46,209 nt of DNA from an uncultured Lachnospiraceae bacterium (GCA_903789615.1 CAIFEV010000013.1:1-46209); one strand, 5' to 3'; counted from the first letter of the stretch, positions 1 to 11,983 are shown. The notes: generated from the letters alone by a model not told the origin. A program made the numbers and translations.

Positions 1-44
1 TTCTGAAACCTCAGCACCCGTGCCTCTCTCGCGGCGACTCATAT

Positions 45-73
45 ATACTATCATCTGTTTTTAGCTGTGTCAA
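45..73 (-). promoter_or_regulatory. Sigma-A type promoter facing out of the window
   Basis: Read on the minus strand, TTGACA (68-73) is followed after exactly 17 bases by TAGTAT (45-50). This is close to the vegetative consensus, so it probably drives a gene lying to the left of position 1. No coding region is visible between it and the window edge. Confidence 0.6.
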
Positions 74-168
74 CAGGAAATTTCAATTTTTTTGAACTTT
101 TCCGGCTTTTTTCTGTCTGAAATACATCAAAGCAGTGTTGCACAGATCTCTCACAGAATCCAGGGGTA

Positions 169-202
169 GAAAAAGAACTGCCTCACATCCGTGAAACAGC
201 TC
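169..202 (-). terminator. Rho-independent terminator of tRNA-Ser
   Basis: The minus strand forms a fully paired 12-bp stem (191-202 with 175-186, three G-U pairs) around a 4-base loop at 187-190, followed by a run of five U at 170-174. It sits 10 bases beyond the 3' end of tRNA-Ser and probably ends that transcript. Confidence 0.75.
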
Positions 203-212
203 TTTCTCTCAG

Positions 213-300
213 CGGAGAAGGAGGGATTTGAACCCTCGCGCCGGTTGCCCGACCTACACCCTTAGCAGGGGCGCCTCTTCGGCCTCTTGAGTACTTCTCC
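213..300 (-). tRNA. tRNA-Ser (anticodon GCU)
   Basis: The minus strand folds as an 88-nt class II tRNA. The acceptor stem GGAGAAG/CTTCTCC pairs 294-300 with 214-220, and the discriminator is G at 213. The anticodon loop CTGCTAA carries GCU, a long variable arm typical of tRNA-Ser follows, and the T arm contains GGTTCAAATCC. No CCA is encoded. It lies downstream of the xpaC-telA genes on the same strand and is followed by its own terminator. Confidence 0.95.
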
Positions 301-454
301 ATCAACCGAATTTAATTCGATATGCAATTTCTGCAGGAAGCTGTCTTCTCTGCAGAGACTATATGATTATACAAAACTCCTACGCACTTGTCAAACAAAT
401 CTTGCACACAGCCAGGAACACCGCGAAGGAAGATTCAAAAATATCATGGACACC

Positions 455-487
455 GCGGGGAAAGTCATGAAAAGTGTCTTCCCCCGC
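455..487 (-). terminator. Possible terminator downstream of telA
   Basis: Positions 455-464 and 478-487 form a 10-bp GC-rich stem on the minus strand about 37 bases after the telA stop. No U-run follows immediately; the nearest is five U at 437-441. It may end the replication operon, but the signal is weak. The rest of the 301-523 gap shows nothing else recognisable. Confidence 0.35.
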
Positions 488-523
488 ATGTCTGTCATAC
501 ATCTGACACCATATCTTTTAAAA

Positions 524-1678
524 TCAGCTACGGGACATCTCGAGAAGTTTCTTTTTCAGCTCATTCTCGATTCCGGAAAGCTCCGCCTCCGCTGCCTGCC
601 GCTTCTGTCTGCCGTCTTTCTGAATCGCAGTAACTTCATCGAGCGTACTGATGAGCTGCTCGTTGGTCGATTTCAGCGTCTCGATATCGACAATGCCGCG
701 CTCCGACTCCTTTGCACTCTCAACGGCACTGGTCTTAAGTTTTTCGGCATTTTTCTTCAGAAGTTCATTGGTCATCTCCGACACGGCGCGCTGGGCCGCT
801 GCGGCCTGATTGGAGTGCTCAACACCGAGCGCTATAACCATCTGGGACTTCCAGAGCGGAATTGTGTTGACAAGAGTCGTCTGGATTTTTTCCGCCATCA
901 TGGTGTCAGAGCTCTGGACCATGCGGATCTGCGGCGCCGTCTGAAGAGCAATGGTGCGGGTCAGCTCCAGATCGTAAAGTTTTTTCTCAAAGCGCTCGCA
1001 CTGCGCGGCGAGATCCTTCGCCGCCTGGGCATCTTCCGGCAGACCGCTTTGCTGTGCACGTGTCTGCAGATCTTTTAACTGACCTTCCCTCACTTCCTGA
1101 AGTTTCTTTTTTCCGGCCAGAATGTACATGGAGAGTTCCTTGAAATAACTCAGGTTCAGATCATACATCTGATCGAGCATTGCGATGTCCTTGAGCAGAG
1201 TCTGCTGGTGTTTTTCCAGCTCACCGGAGATCACTTCGACGTTGGACTCGACTTTCGCATAGTTGGTCTTCAGAACCTCCACCTTATTCCGGCCTTTCCG
1301 GAAAAGGCCCCGGATGCCTCTTTCCTCGTTGTCGACATCAAAATCTTTAAGCTGGACGATCAGATTCGTGATCATCCCGCCGACTTCTCCCATGTCCTTT
1401 GTTTTCACAGAATCCAGCGTTTTCTCCGAAAAATCCGCCATCTTCTTCTGCGTCCCGGCGCCGTAACTTAAGATTGCCTCTGAATTGGTCAGATCAATCT
1501 TCCCGGCAAATTCTTCCGCCTGTTTCACCTCTTCCGGCGAAAGTACATTTTCCGAAACTTTTTCCGCCTGTCTGGCAAGCTCCCCGCTCTTGTCCGCTGT
1601 CTGCACGGCCGGAAGCGGATCGCCGAAGGTGAGAACCGGAGTCGTGACAGCCTGCTGTTCCTGTCTGCTTTCTTCCAT
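524..1678 (-). CDS. TelA-family (toxic anion resistance) protein
   Basis: This 384-residue protein belongs to the TelA/YaaN family (PF05816). Members were named for tellurite resistance but generally act in envelope stress; the molecular function is not settled. The sequence shows the family pattern: a charged N-terminal region, the segment DVDNEERGIRGLFRKGRNKVE (about residue 120), and a long, almost wholly helical body with 'LDQMYDLNLSYFKELSMYI' near residue 175. There is no signal peptide or membrane segment, so it is probably cytoplasmic. The start at 1678 is preferred over an ATG at 1693 because AGGAG lies 7 bases upstream of it. It follows xpaC by 22 bases on the same strand; the xpaC-telA pair is conserved in Firmicutes. 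Confidence 0.85.
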   Translation of the reverse strand: MEESRQEQQAVTTPVLTFGDPLPAVQTADKSGELARQAEKVSENVLSPEEVKQAEEFAGKIDLTNSEAILSYGAGTQKKMADFSEKTLDSVKTKDMGEVGGMITNLIVQLKDFDVDNEERGIRGLFRKGRNKVEVLKTNYAKVESNVEVISGELEKHQQTLLKDIAMLDQMYDLNLSYFKELSMYILAGKKKLQEVREGQLKDLQTRAQQSGLPEDAQAAKDLAAQCERFEKKLYDLELTRTIALQTAPQIRMVQSSDTMMAEKIQTTLVNTIPLWKSQMVIALGVEHSNQAAAAQRAVSEMTNELLKKNAEKLKTSAVESAKESERGIVDIETLKSTNEQLISTLDEVTAIQKDGRQKRQAAEAELSGIENELKKKLLEMSRS

Positions 1679-1700
1679 TCCAACACTCCTCATCTATGCT

Positions 1701-2915
1701 TTATTCTTTGTTCTGGCTGCGGATACCGTCTCCCGCCAGTCCGTCCTGTTTCATCATCGTCTTCATGACGGAAATATCCGATGCCACATCCCACGACAGG
1801 TTCTCAAACATGGAATCCAGCAGCTTCTCATACGCGCCGATAATCGTGTCCATCGAGTCTTCGATGTCCTTCTTGGTCTTCTCCACATTCGGCCCGGCCG
1901 GCTGATTTTCCAGATCCACATACGCCTTCAGAAGCTTGTCCGTCGTCGGCAGATAGTAATTCATAAACCTCCTCAGGCCGGACGCGCTCGACGGATCTCT
2001 TTTCACGGTATCAAAAATCCGCTCCATAATCGCTTTGAGCCGGTCCAGTTTTTCGCTCATTCCCTCTTCCGGAATCGCGTCGTTGGCCGCCTGGACAGAA
2101 AGTATGTAGTTTCTGCCCTGCTCCAGAATCTGCTGAACTTCCTTACTGTATCCTGCCGTCTCCTGGTCCGCCCGGGAGGCTTCTTTGGCGGCTGCCTCAT
2201 TCCTTACCTGATTCCGGTCAGAAACCGCACGCAGATATTCATTGTATGAATCCTGCGTCAAAAACAATGTCCGGTTGTCCCGCGATATATGGGCCCACCG
2301 GAAATAATTTTTCCGGATCATTCCGTTCAGAGCAGCCAGAGTGCTTTCTTCCGTCTGTCCGGTTCCGTCTGCCAGTGTTCTGATATCATAATACGGTCTG
2401 CTGCCGACAATGTCACCATACTGATAATATTTTTTAACCAGATTCTGAATTTTCAGCCCGCGGTACATAAGCCAGCCGTTGACACCCGCCAGTACGGCAA
2501 ATGTCACCGCTGCCGGCGCTGAAATTCCCACCATGACCATCGCAGGAAGACCCCAGAAGAACAGTCCGAAAGCGCCCAGAATGAGGGATACAAGCCCACC
2601 GCTTTTTTTGACCGTTCTCTGGAAAAACGGCGTTTTTCCGGCACCTTTGTGGCTAAAGCGCACCGCCATCTCCGGGATGTCGTAAACCGAGCGGACGTTC
2701 CTGTCACGGCTTTTCTGAGAAGAAGTGCCGCTGCCGGTATTTTCCGTAAACTGCTGCGTGGCTGTTTTGACTGTTTTCTGAATCTGGGACGCCGCACTAC
2801 TTATATCCTGATTCAGATGGCTGAAATCTCCGCTCGAAACAGCCCGGTTGATCGAATCCATGATTTCGTTGCCGGTATCTGCCAGATCAGAATAGAGATC
2901 ACTGCTTTTTCCCAC
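1701..2915 (-). CDS. xpaC: XpaC-like 5-bromo-4-chloroindolyl phosphate hydrolysis family protein
   Basis: This 404-residue protein fits the XpaC family (PF10112), the usual partner of TelA. An N-terminal soluble segment of about 100 residues is rich in Ser and Gln. It is followed by two hydrophobic segments (about 107-125 and 127-150), then a soluble C-terminal domain with 'YYDIRTLADGTGQ' near 215. Membrane association is therefore likely. The start is GTG at 2915, with AAGGAA 7 bases upstream inside the gyrA stop region. Only 3 bases separate it from gyrA, so translation is probably coupled to gyrA. The historical phosphatase-like phenotype of XpaC does not establish an enzymatic activity, and none is claimed here. 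Confidence 0.8.
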   Translation of the reverse strand: MGKSSDLYSDLADTGNEIMDSINRAVSSGDFSHLNQDISSAASQIQKTVKTATQQFTENTGSGTSSQKSRDRNVRSVYDIPEMAVRFSHKGAGKTPFFQRTVKKSGGLVSLILGAFGLFFWGLPAMVMVGISAPAAVTFAVLAGVNGWLMYRGLKIQNLVKKYYQYGDIVGSRPYYDIRTLADGTGQTEESTLAALNGMIRKNYFRWAHISRDNRTLFLTQDSYNEYLRAVSDRNQVRNEAAAKEASRADQETAGYSKEVQQILEQGRNYILSVQAANDAIPEEGMSEKLDRLKAIMERIFDTVKRDPSSASGLRRFMNYYLPTTDKLLKAYVDLENQPAGPNVEKTKKDIEDSMDTIIGAYEKLLDSMFENLSWDVASDISVMKTMMKQDGLAGDGIRSQNKE

Positions 2916-2918
2916 TGA

Positions 2919-5438
2919 TTATTCCTTAATCTGCGGATCCTCTTCCTCTTCGAAGCCTTCCGCGTCCTGCTCCTCATTTTCATTGACCGGCTTCTTGCGG
3001 ATTTTCGCAATGGAAGCCACCTTTACGCCCTCATCAAGCGAAATAAGCTTGACACCGGACGTGATCCGGTCAAGAACGGATACATCCGAAGCCCGCAGCT
3101 GGATGATGACGCCTTCTGTCGTGACAATCAGAATCTCCCTGGTTTCATCCACCATCTTTGCGCCGACGACATCTCCCGATTTCTCAACGATCTTGTAGCA
3201 CTTGACGCCCTTGCCACCCCTATGCTGCGGACTGAAGCGCGCAATGTCCGTCCGCTTTCCGAGTCCCATCTCCGAGACAATAAGAAGCTGACTTCCTTCG
3301 GTGTTCAGCTGCATTCCGACAACGGCATCTCCTTCCTCCAGTGTCATGCCCATGACACCCTGCGCGCTTCTTCCGGTAGGCCGCACGTCGGTCTCCGGGA
3401 AGCGGATGCACATGCCCTTCTTCGTCACCAGGAAGATATCCCGCGTCAAATCCGTGAGCTTCACCTCGATCAAATCATCGCCTTCCCGAAGCGTTATCGC
3501 CTGAATTCCATTCTTCCGGATATTCGCAAACTCCTGCACCGGCGTCTTCTTGACAAATCCGTTCCGCGTCGCCATGAACAGATACTGTCCTTCCGTCAGA
3601 TGACGCACATCCAGTGCGATGACGGCCTGAATTTTCTCGTCCGGCTGCAGCTGCAGAAGGTTGACGATCGCCGTTCCCCTCGCGGTTCTTCCCGCTTCCG
3701 GGATCTCAAAAGCGCGCAGCTTATAGGCCCTCCCCGTATTGGTGAAGAAGGTCAGCATATGGTGGTTGGTCGTCATGAAGAGATCGACGATATAGTCGTT
3801 CTCGATGGTCTGCATTCCGCGGATTCCGCGCCCGCCTCTGTTCTGGGCCTTGAAGTTGTCCGGCGTCATGCGCTTTATATACCCCAGATTGGTCCGGCAG
3901 ATGATTGTCGGCTCATCCGGGATCAGGTCTTCGGTCAGAAGCTCGGCCTCATCGTAACTGATGGCAGTGCGGCGGTCATCGCCGTACTTTTCGAAAATTA
4001 CGGAGAGCTCGTCCCGGATCACGCCGAGCAGCTTCTTCTTGTCCGCCAGAATGGATTTGTAGTAGTCGATTTTCACTTCCAGATCGCGCAGTTCATTTTC
4101 CAGTTTTTCCCGTTCCAGACCGGTCAGGGTGCGCAGTCTCATATCTACGATTGCCTGAGCCTGGGCATCGGACAGCCCGAATTCTTCTTCCAGTCTTTCC
4201 TTGGCAGCCGCAACCGTCTGTGACCCGCGGATGATCTGAATCACCCGTTCGATGTTATCCAGCGCGATAAGAAGCCCGCGCAGGATATGTGCTCTCTCCT
4301 CCGCCTTGTTGAGATCATATTTTGTCCGTCTGGTGACGACATCCTCCTGATGCATCAGGTAGTACATCAACATGTCGTGCATATTCAGGACCTTCGGCTC
4401 ATTGTTGACCAGTGCCAGATTGATGACGCCGAACGTATCCTGCATCTGCGTGTGCTTGAACAGCTGATTCAGAATCACTGTCGGCGTCACGTCGCGGCGC
4501 AGCTCGATGACGATGCGCATGCCGGAACGGTCCGACTCATCCCTCAGAGCCGTGATGCCGTCAATCTTCTTTTCTTTCGAAAGGTTGGCGATGGACTCGA
4601 TGAGTCTTGCCTTGTTCACCATGTACGGAATCTCTGTCACGACAATGCGGTGCTTGCCACTTGCCATGGGTTCGATGTCGGTGACGGCGCGCACGATGAT
4701 CTTTCCGCGGCCGGTCCGATACGCCTCCTCAATGCCGCGCCGGCCGATGATCTCACCTCCGGTCGGAAAATCCGGTCCCTTGATGATCTCCATGAGCTCA
4801 TCCACAGACGTGTCGCGGTTCTCATGGATGTTGTTGTCGATGATCTTCAGACACGCGGCGATGACTTCCCGCAGGTTGTGAGGCGGGATGTTGGTTGCCA
4901 TGCCGACCGCGATGCCGGATGCGCCGTTTACAAGAAGATTCGGAAAACGCGCCGGAAGAACGGTCGGCTCCTTTTCTGTCTCATCGAAGTTCGGCGCAAA
5001 ATCGACCGTGTCCTTGCCGATATCCGCCATCATCTCCATGGAGATCCGGCTGAGTCTGGCCTCGGTGTACCGCATGGCTGCCGCGCCGTCGCCGTCCACG
5101 GAACCGAAGTTGCCGTGTCCGTCCACCAGCGGATATCTCGTCGAAAAGTCCTGCGCAAGTTTTACCAGCGCATCGTAGATCGAACTGTCGCCGTGCGGGT
5201 GATATTTACCCATCGTATCGCCGACGATACGCGCACATTTACGGTGCGGCTTGTCCGGCGTGTTGTTCAGCTCGATCATGGAATACAGAATCCGGCGCTG
5301 CACCGGCTTCATGCCGTCCCGGACGTCCGGGAGCGCGCGGGAGGCGATAACGCTCATCGCATAGTCGATGTAGTACGAGCGCATCGTCTTGTCCATATCC
5401 ACGTCGGTTATCTTTTTATCAAAAATATGTTCGTCCAT
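2919..5438 (-). CDS. gyrA: DNA gyrase subunit A
   Basis: This is the breakage-reunion subunit of gyrase (839 residues, usual length), which with GyrB introduces negative supercoils. The catalytic tyrosine is Tyr124 in [10 protein letters not shown]. The quinolone-contact region reads [11 protein letters not shown] with Ser85 and Asp89, the unaltered residues of sensitive enzymes. The beta-pinwheel C-terminal domain includes a GyrA box written QNRGGRG instead of the usual QRRGGKG, and the protein ends in an acidic tail ([13 protein letters not shown]). It follows gyrB by 28 bases on the same strand and leads directly into xpaC. The start at 5438 gives the usual N-terminal arm. Confidence 0.98.
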   Translation of the reverse strand: MDEHIFDKKITDVDMDKTMRSYYIDYAMSVIASRALPDVRDGMKPVQRRILYSMIELNNTPDKPHRKCARIVGDTMGKYHPHGDSSIYDALVKLAQDFSTRYPLVDGHGNFGSVDGDGAAAMRYTEARLSRISMEMMADIGKDTVDFAPNFDETEKEPTVLPARFPNLLVNGASGIAVGMATNIPPHNLREVIAACLKIIDNNIHENRDTSVDELMEIIKGPDFPTGGEIIGRRGIEEAYRTGRGKIIVRAVTDIEPMASGKHRIVVTEIPYMVNKARLIESIANLSKEKKIDGITALRDESDRSGMRIVIELRRDVTPTVILNQLFKHTQMQDTFGVINLALVNNEPKVLNMHDMLMYYLMHQEDVVTRRTKYDLNKAEERAHILRGLLIALDNIERVIQIIRGSQTVAAAKERLEEEFGLSDAQAQAIVDMRLRTLTGLEREKLENELRDLEVKIDYYKSILADKKKLLGVIRDELSVIFEKYGDDRRTAISYDEAELLTEDLIPDEPTIICRTNLGYIKRMTPDNFKAQNRGGRGIRGMQTIENDYIVDLFMTTNHHMLTFFTNTGRAYKLRAFEIPEAGRTARGTAIVNLLQLQPDEKIQAVIALDVRHLTEGQYLFMATRNGFVKKTPVQEFANIRKNGIQAITLREGDDLIEVKLTDLTRDIFLVTKKGMCIRFPETDVRPTGRSAQGVMGMTLEEGDAVVGMQLNTEGSQLLIVSEMGLGKRTDIARFSPQHRGGKGVKCYKIVEKSGDVVGAKMVDETREILIVTTEGVIIQLRASDVSVLDRITSGVKLISLDEGVKVASIAKIRKKPVNENEEQDAEGFEEEEDPQIKE

Positions 5439-5466
5439 CCGATCCCTCTGCCGTTAAGACCCCATG

Positions 5467-8500
<3,034 letters not shown>

Positions 8501-8502
8501 CT

Positions 8503-8718
8503 TTAGGATTCCTTCTGCACGGTAAATGACTTTCCCAAATAGCCTATTTCTTCTCCGCCGGTCAGTTTTCTGCCCCGCCGCGTCTCCGTCTCTCCGTTTA
8601 CAGTGACATCACCGTTCTGGATGACGATCTTCGCCTCGACCCCGGACCCGACCAGCCCGGCCAGTTTCAGCGCCTGACCGAGTTTGATGAAATCTCCGGT
8701 AAATGAAACATTATCCAT
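8503..8718 (-). CDS. yaaA: S4-domain RNA-binding protein YaaA
   Basis: This small protein of 71 residues is one S4 RNA-binding fold. The core is FIKLGQALKLAGLVGSGVEAK followed by NGDVTVNGETETRRGRKLTGGE, the alpha-L motif of S4 domains. The gene sits between dnaN (1-base gap) and recF (2-base gap), the conserved place of yaaA in Firmicutes. Its role is probably in ribosome assembly or RNA binding, inferred from the fold only. Confidence 0.9.
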   Translation of the reverse strand: MDNVSFTGDFIKLGQALKLAGLVGSGVEAKIVIQNGDVTVNGETETRRGRKLTGGEEIGYLGKSFTVQKES

Positions 8719-8719
8719 C

Positions 8720-9823
8720 TCACACTCCCATATTGACCGGAAGAATCAGATACAGATACGAACTCTCCTCATCCCGGATGAAAAGAGGCCTCTTGGAGCC
8801 GGAGAAGTACATCGTTACCATCTCGTCCGGAACGACCTTCAGAGCATCCAGCAGGAACTTCGGATTGAAGCCGATCATAAGTTCTTCTCCTTCTACCGTC
8901 GCCGGAATCCGGTCATTCATCCTGCCGAGCTCCGTGTTGGCAGAAACTTCCATCACGTCCTCTCCGATTTTCAGCGCGATCGGCTTGCGCTCGGTCTCGC
9001 GGATCATCGTGGTTGAACGGTCGATGGCGCCGGCAAAATCATTTTTGCTGACCGTAACCTTTGTCTCATAGTCGCAGTTGATCATCTGCTGGATCCGGAA
9101 ATATTCTCCTTCAATCAGCTGGGTGACAACCAGCGTGCTGTCAAAGGAAAACATAAGGTGGTTCTTTGTAAAGAACAGATCGACTTTGCTGTCCGTATCA
9201 TTACCGAGAATTCTCGCAACTTCCTGCAGCGTCTTCCCGGGAACGATCACTTTCTCGTCATCCGGTGTCCCGTCAAGCGCCACAGTGCGCAGTGCAATCC
9301 TGTGTCCGTCCAGAGCGGCTATGCGGAGCACGCCGTTGCGGATTTCAAACAGCTCGCCCTGCATCATCTTGTTGTTGTCATTGGGTGCAGTACAGAAAAT
9401 CGTCTGTTCGATCAGAGACTTCAGCAGGAACTGGCTGAGCGTAACTGCCTTGTCCTTTGCGATGGCCGGAAGGTACGGAAATTCTTCGCCGGACTGTCCC
9501 GGGATATTGAATACAACAGAACCGCAGGTGATGGTCACTGTATTGCGCTCATCCGTCTCCATGCGGATCAGATCATCCGGAAGTTTCTTCGCGATGTCGC
9601 TGAAGATTCTCGCATTGATGGCGACGGTGCCTTTTTCAACAATTGTGCCGTTTGTAACCGTAGATATCCCCAGTTCCGTGTCATTGGCCGTGAAGGTGAT
9701 CTGATTGGTACTGGCATCTATAAAGATACATTCGAGAACAGGCATGGTCGTGTGGGTTGGAACCGCTCTGGCGACGGTGTTGATTCCCTTGAGAAGATTC
9801 TGCTTGCTGAATGACAGTTTCAT
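8720..9823 (-). CDS. dnaN: DNA polymerase III beta subunit (sliding clamp)
   Basis: The beta clamp (367 residues) encircles DNA and tethers polymerase III. The N-terminus MKLSFSKQNLLKGINTVARAV and the C-terminal tail ESSYLYLILPVNMGV are diagnostic, and three clamp domains of about 120 residues fit the length. The reading frame stays open 294 bases further upstream, but that extension is low-complexity and lacks clamp homology. ATG 9823 is preceded by AAAGGAG and starts the conserved sequence. It follows dnaA across a 383-base gap that has origin-like features. Confidence 0.97.
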   Translation of the reverse strand: MKLSFSKQNLLKGINTVARAVPTHTTMPVLECIFIDASTNQITFTANDTELGISTVTNGTIVEKGTVAINARIFSDIAKKLPDDLIRMETDERNTVTITCGSVVFNIPGQSGEEFPYLPAIAKDKAVTLSQFLLKSLIEQTIFCTAPNDNNKMMQGELFEIRNGVLRIAALDGHRIALRTVALDGTPDDEKVIVPGKTLQEVARILGNDTDSKVDLFFTKNHLMFSFDSTLVVTQLIEGEYFRIQQMINCDYETKVTVSKNDFAGAIDRSTTMIRETERKPIALKIGEDVMEVSANTELGRMNDRIPATVEGEELMIGFNPKFLLDALKVVPDEMVTMYFSGSKRPLFIRDEESSYLYLILPVNMGV

Positions 9824-9865
9824 AGTGTGAAAACTCCTTTCCACTTTCAGACTGGTGTGGCCGGC

Positions 9866-9888
9866 TGTGTGTATATATATATATTTTT
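9866..9888. other. AT-rich alternating TA run, candidate DNA unwinding element
   Basis: Between dnaN and dnaA there is a TG/TA alternation running into five T, far more AT-rich than its surroundings. In Bacillus-type bipartite origins the unwinding element lies between dnaA and dnaN. The assignment here is by position and composition only. Confidence 0.4.
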
Positions 9889-10040
9889 CCGCCGTCGTAG
9901 CCGTAGGGGCCGCGCAAAAGCTGAAAAATGTCATCAGGCCGCTTCTTTTGCGGTTTCTGATGTGTAAAACAAAACGGATTTGAGGCGGAAGGTTCCGGGA
10001 ATTCTTTTGAAAACCCCGGGGACTTCCGCGTACCCTTCTT

Positions 10041-10090
10041 CGTCTTTTGCCTGCCCGTGCACGTCTTTTGAACGGCTGTGCACGTCTGTT
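10041..10090. repeat. 21-bp direct repeats (iteron-like) between dnaA and dnaN
   Basis: CGTCTTTTG begins at 10041 and again at 10062, and a degenerate CGTCTGTT begins at 10083, so the spacing is exactly 21 bp each time. The first two units also share GTGCA at their 3' ends. Two helical turns per unit would place the copies on one face of the helix. Confidence 0.6.
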
Positions 10091-10172
10091 CCTCCGGAAA
10101 TCCCGGTGGATATTCACATCCGCCGTGCGCCGGCATCTTAAGAAAAGGCGGAAAAGGGAAAAGTTTTTAAAA

Positions 10173-10198
10173 AGTTTTCCACATTGATGTGGAAAACT
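10173..10198 (-). terminator. Inverted DnaA boxes forming the dnaA 3' hairpin
   Basis: Two copies of the box TTTTCCACA face each other (10175-10183 plus strand, 10188-10196 minus strand). They form a perfect 11-bp inverted repeat with loop TTGA, 8 bases beyond the dnaA stop. On the minus strand it is followed by TTTAAAAACTTTT, so it could act as an intrinsic terminator or attenuator as well as a DnaA-binding pair. Confidence 0.6.
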
Positions 10199-10206
10199 CT
10201 TGGAAA

Positions 10207-11553
10207 TCAGGAAGGATCTATCTTCTTGATGAGGACATTTACGGTATCGCGTGTGGAACTGTCGGTTAAAATGTCCTTGGCAATCTTGTCTGCTCCGTGT
10301 TTGATTGTCGAGTGGTCACGCCCGAGCAGGTCTCCGATCTGTTTCTGGGTGGCTGTCGTCATCTGACGGCAGAGATACATGACAATCTGGCGCGCGTAGT
10401 TGAGCTCCGCGTTGCGGCTCTGGGACAGGATGGCGTCCGGAGTCAGGTTGAAGTGATCGGCGACGATCTTGACGATAAGATCCGGTGTGATCTCGCGGCT
10501 GCTCTCCGGGGAGATAAGATCCTTTAAGGCTTCCTGCGCAACGGGAAGGGTGATCTTCTCGTGCGTGAGATTTGAGTAGAAGGAAAGCTTGGTTAAAGAT
10601 CCTTCCAGTTCCCGGATATTGGACTTGATGTGCGTGGCAATGAAGTCCTTGACGTCCGCGGGGATGTCGAGCCCCTTCATGTCGCACTTCTTATTAAGAA
10701 TAGCCATCTTGGTCTCGTATGTCGGGATCTGGATATCCACCGGAAGACCCATCTCAAACCGCGTCCGCAGGCGCTCCGTAAGCGTTTCCATCTCCTTTGG
10801 CGGCTTATCGGACGTGATGACGATCTGCTTGTTGTTCTGATACAGATCATTGAAGGTATGGAAGAATTCTTCCTGAGTTGCTTCCTTTCCTATAATAAAC
10901 TGAATATCATCGATCAGGAGAACATCGATGTTCCTGTACTTCGCGCGGAACTGGAAATTGCGTCCGTTCTTTACGGAGTCGATCAGCTCATTAGTGAAGG
11001 TCTCACTGGTTACGTACAGGACCTTGAGTTCCGGCCGGTGTTCCAGGATAAAGTGCGCGATCGCCTGCATCAGATGGGTCTTGCCCAGTCCCACGCCTCC
11101 GTAGATGAAAAGCGGATTGTAAACTTCTCCCGGCGTCTCGGCTACTGCCAGCGAGGCAGCGTGAGCCAGATTGTTGTTGGTCCCGACGATAAAGTTGCTG
11201 AAGGTGTAGTTCGGGTTCAGCGACATCTCACTGGCCGCCTTGGATATGCGGGTCTGCTCTTCCGTCGAATTGGTCTTCGCGCTTTTGATTTCTTTGACCG
11301 AAGTGATCTCCAGGTCATACTCCCGGCCCATAACTTCGGAAATAGCTACCTTCAGGGGCTTTTTATATTTTCTCCGTATATAGTCGATGACCTGCGGATC
11401 CTCGTCGCTGACGAGGATCACGGTATTTCCCTCGAGAGAATACAGTTTCAGCGGTTCGATCCAGGTTGAGAAAGAAACATTCTGGATTTCAAAATCCTGC
11501 CGGAATGCCTCGAGAATGTCGTTCCATTTTGCTTTTAATTCGTCCATATTCAC
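10207..11553 (-). CDS. dnaA: Chromosomal replication initiator protein DnaA
   Basis: DnaA (448 residues) binds DnaA boxes, oligomerises with ATP and opens oriC. Domain I starts MDELKAKWNDILEAF. The AAA+ domain III has Walker A GGVGLGKT (152-159) and Walker B LLIDD (212-216). Domain IV ends with the DnaA signature GRDHSTIKHGADKI starting at 411, which reads the box in double-stranded DNA. The start is GTG at 11553 with AGGA 5 bases upstream; an in-frame ATG at 11547 is an alternative. The promoter upstream lies next to a DnaA-box cluster, consistent with autoregulation. Transcription points away from the origin, in the direction of fork movement. Confidence 0.98.
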   Translation of the reverse strand: MNMDELKAKWNDILEAFRQDFEIQNVSFSTWIEPLKLYSLEGNTVILVSDEDPQVIDYIRRKYKKPLKVAISEVMGREYDLEITSVKEIKSAKTNSTEEQTRISKAASEMSLNPNYTFSNFIVGTNNNLAHAASLAVAETPGEVYNPLFIYGGVGLGKTHLMQAIAHFILEHRPELKVLYVTSETFTNELIDSVKNGRNFQFRAKYRNIDVLLIDDIQFIIGKEATQEEFFHTFNDLYQNNKQIVITSDKPPKEMETLTERLRTRFEMGLPVDIQIPTYETKMAILNKKCDMKGLDIPADVKDFIATHIKSNIRELEGSLTKLSFYSNLTHEKITLPVAQEALKDLISPESSREITPDLIVKIVADHFNLTPDAILSQSRNAELNYARQIVMYLCRQMTTATQKQIGDLLGRDHSTIKHGADKIAKDILTDSSTRDTVNVLIKKIDPS

Positions 11554-11591
11554 ATGATTCCTGCCCAGAAGGTAAAAACATAGTCTTACTT

Positions 11592-11620
11592 ATAATATAC
11601 CAAAATGGGGCAGATTACAA
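11592..11620 (-). promoter_or_regulatory. Probable dnaA promoter
   Basis: On the minus strand TTGTAA (11615-11620) and TATTAT (11592-11597) are separated by 17 bases. This gives a short leader of about 30 bases before the dnaA GTG. The DnaA boxes start about 125 bases upstream. Confidence 0.55.
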
Positions 11621-11723
11621 TGCGCTCAGGGCTGTCTGTACACAGGGAAGTGCCGGGTTTTGCACCGGAAGACCCGGCGGCTGAAAGTCTGATTCCGGGC
11701 GGGTTTACACCCGGATGCACCGG

Positions 11724-11848
11724 ATATCCCCCGGGATATGAACCGGTTTTCCACAAGTTATCCACATAATGTGGAAAACATATGTTCACAGCGAAAAGGG
11801 GCGGTTTTTCGGCATTTTCCACGTGTTTTGCACATCAAATGTGGAAAA
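11724..11848. other. oriC: oriC: DnaA-box cluster between dnaA and rpmH
   Basis: The strict consensus box TTATCCACA is at 11758-11766. TTTTCCACA copies lie at 11747-11755 (plus), 11770-11778 (minus) and 11840-11848 (minus), with weaker relatives at 11815-11823 (TTTTCCACG) and 11826-11834 (TTTTGCACA). A palindrome ATATCCC/GGGATAT (11724-11739) abuts the cluster. Genes diverge from this segment on both sides and are co-directional with outward replication forks. The box density, position next to dnaA and gene polarity together support an origin. The remainder of 11621-11723 contains GC-rich inverted repeats without a clear role. Confidence 0.88.
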
Positions 11849-11880
11849 CCGGAAAAGACGCGGGAAAAATAAAAAAAGGA

Positions 11881-11910
11881 TTGACAGTTCAGACTTTTCA
11901 TTCTTATAAT
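11881..11910 (+). promoter_or_regulatory. rpmH promoter
   Basis: Consensus TTGACA (11881-11886) and consensus TATAAT (11905-11910) are separated by 18 bases. This strong vegetative promoter sits just outside the DnaA-box cluster and leaves a leader of about 65 bases before rpmH. Confidence 0.85.
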
Positions 11911-11983
11911 GACAAATGGTGTTTTTTCAATTTACTGTGAAATATCCCGCCACGATTTCAGAAAGATGGAGGTGAGTTGCGTT

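Noticed and set aside
9824-10117. Extended N-terminus of DnaN
   Set aside because: The extra 98 codons cover origin-like repeats and an AT run and have no clamp homology; a good ribosome site precedes ATG 9823.
11586-11822. Small minus-strand frame across the origin
   Set aside because: It spans DnaA boxes and the dnaA promoter and shows no protein-like features.
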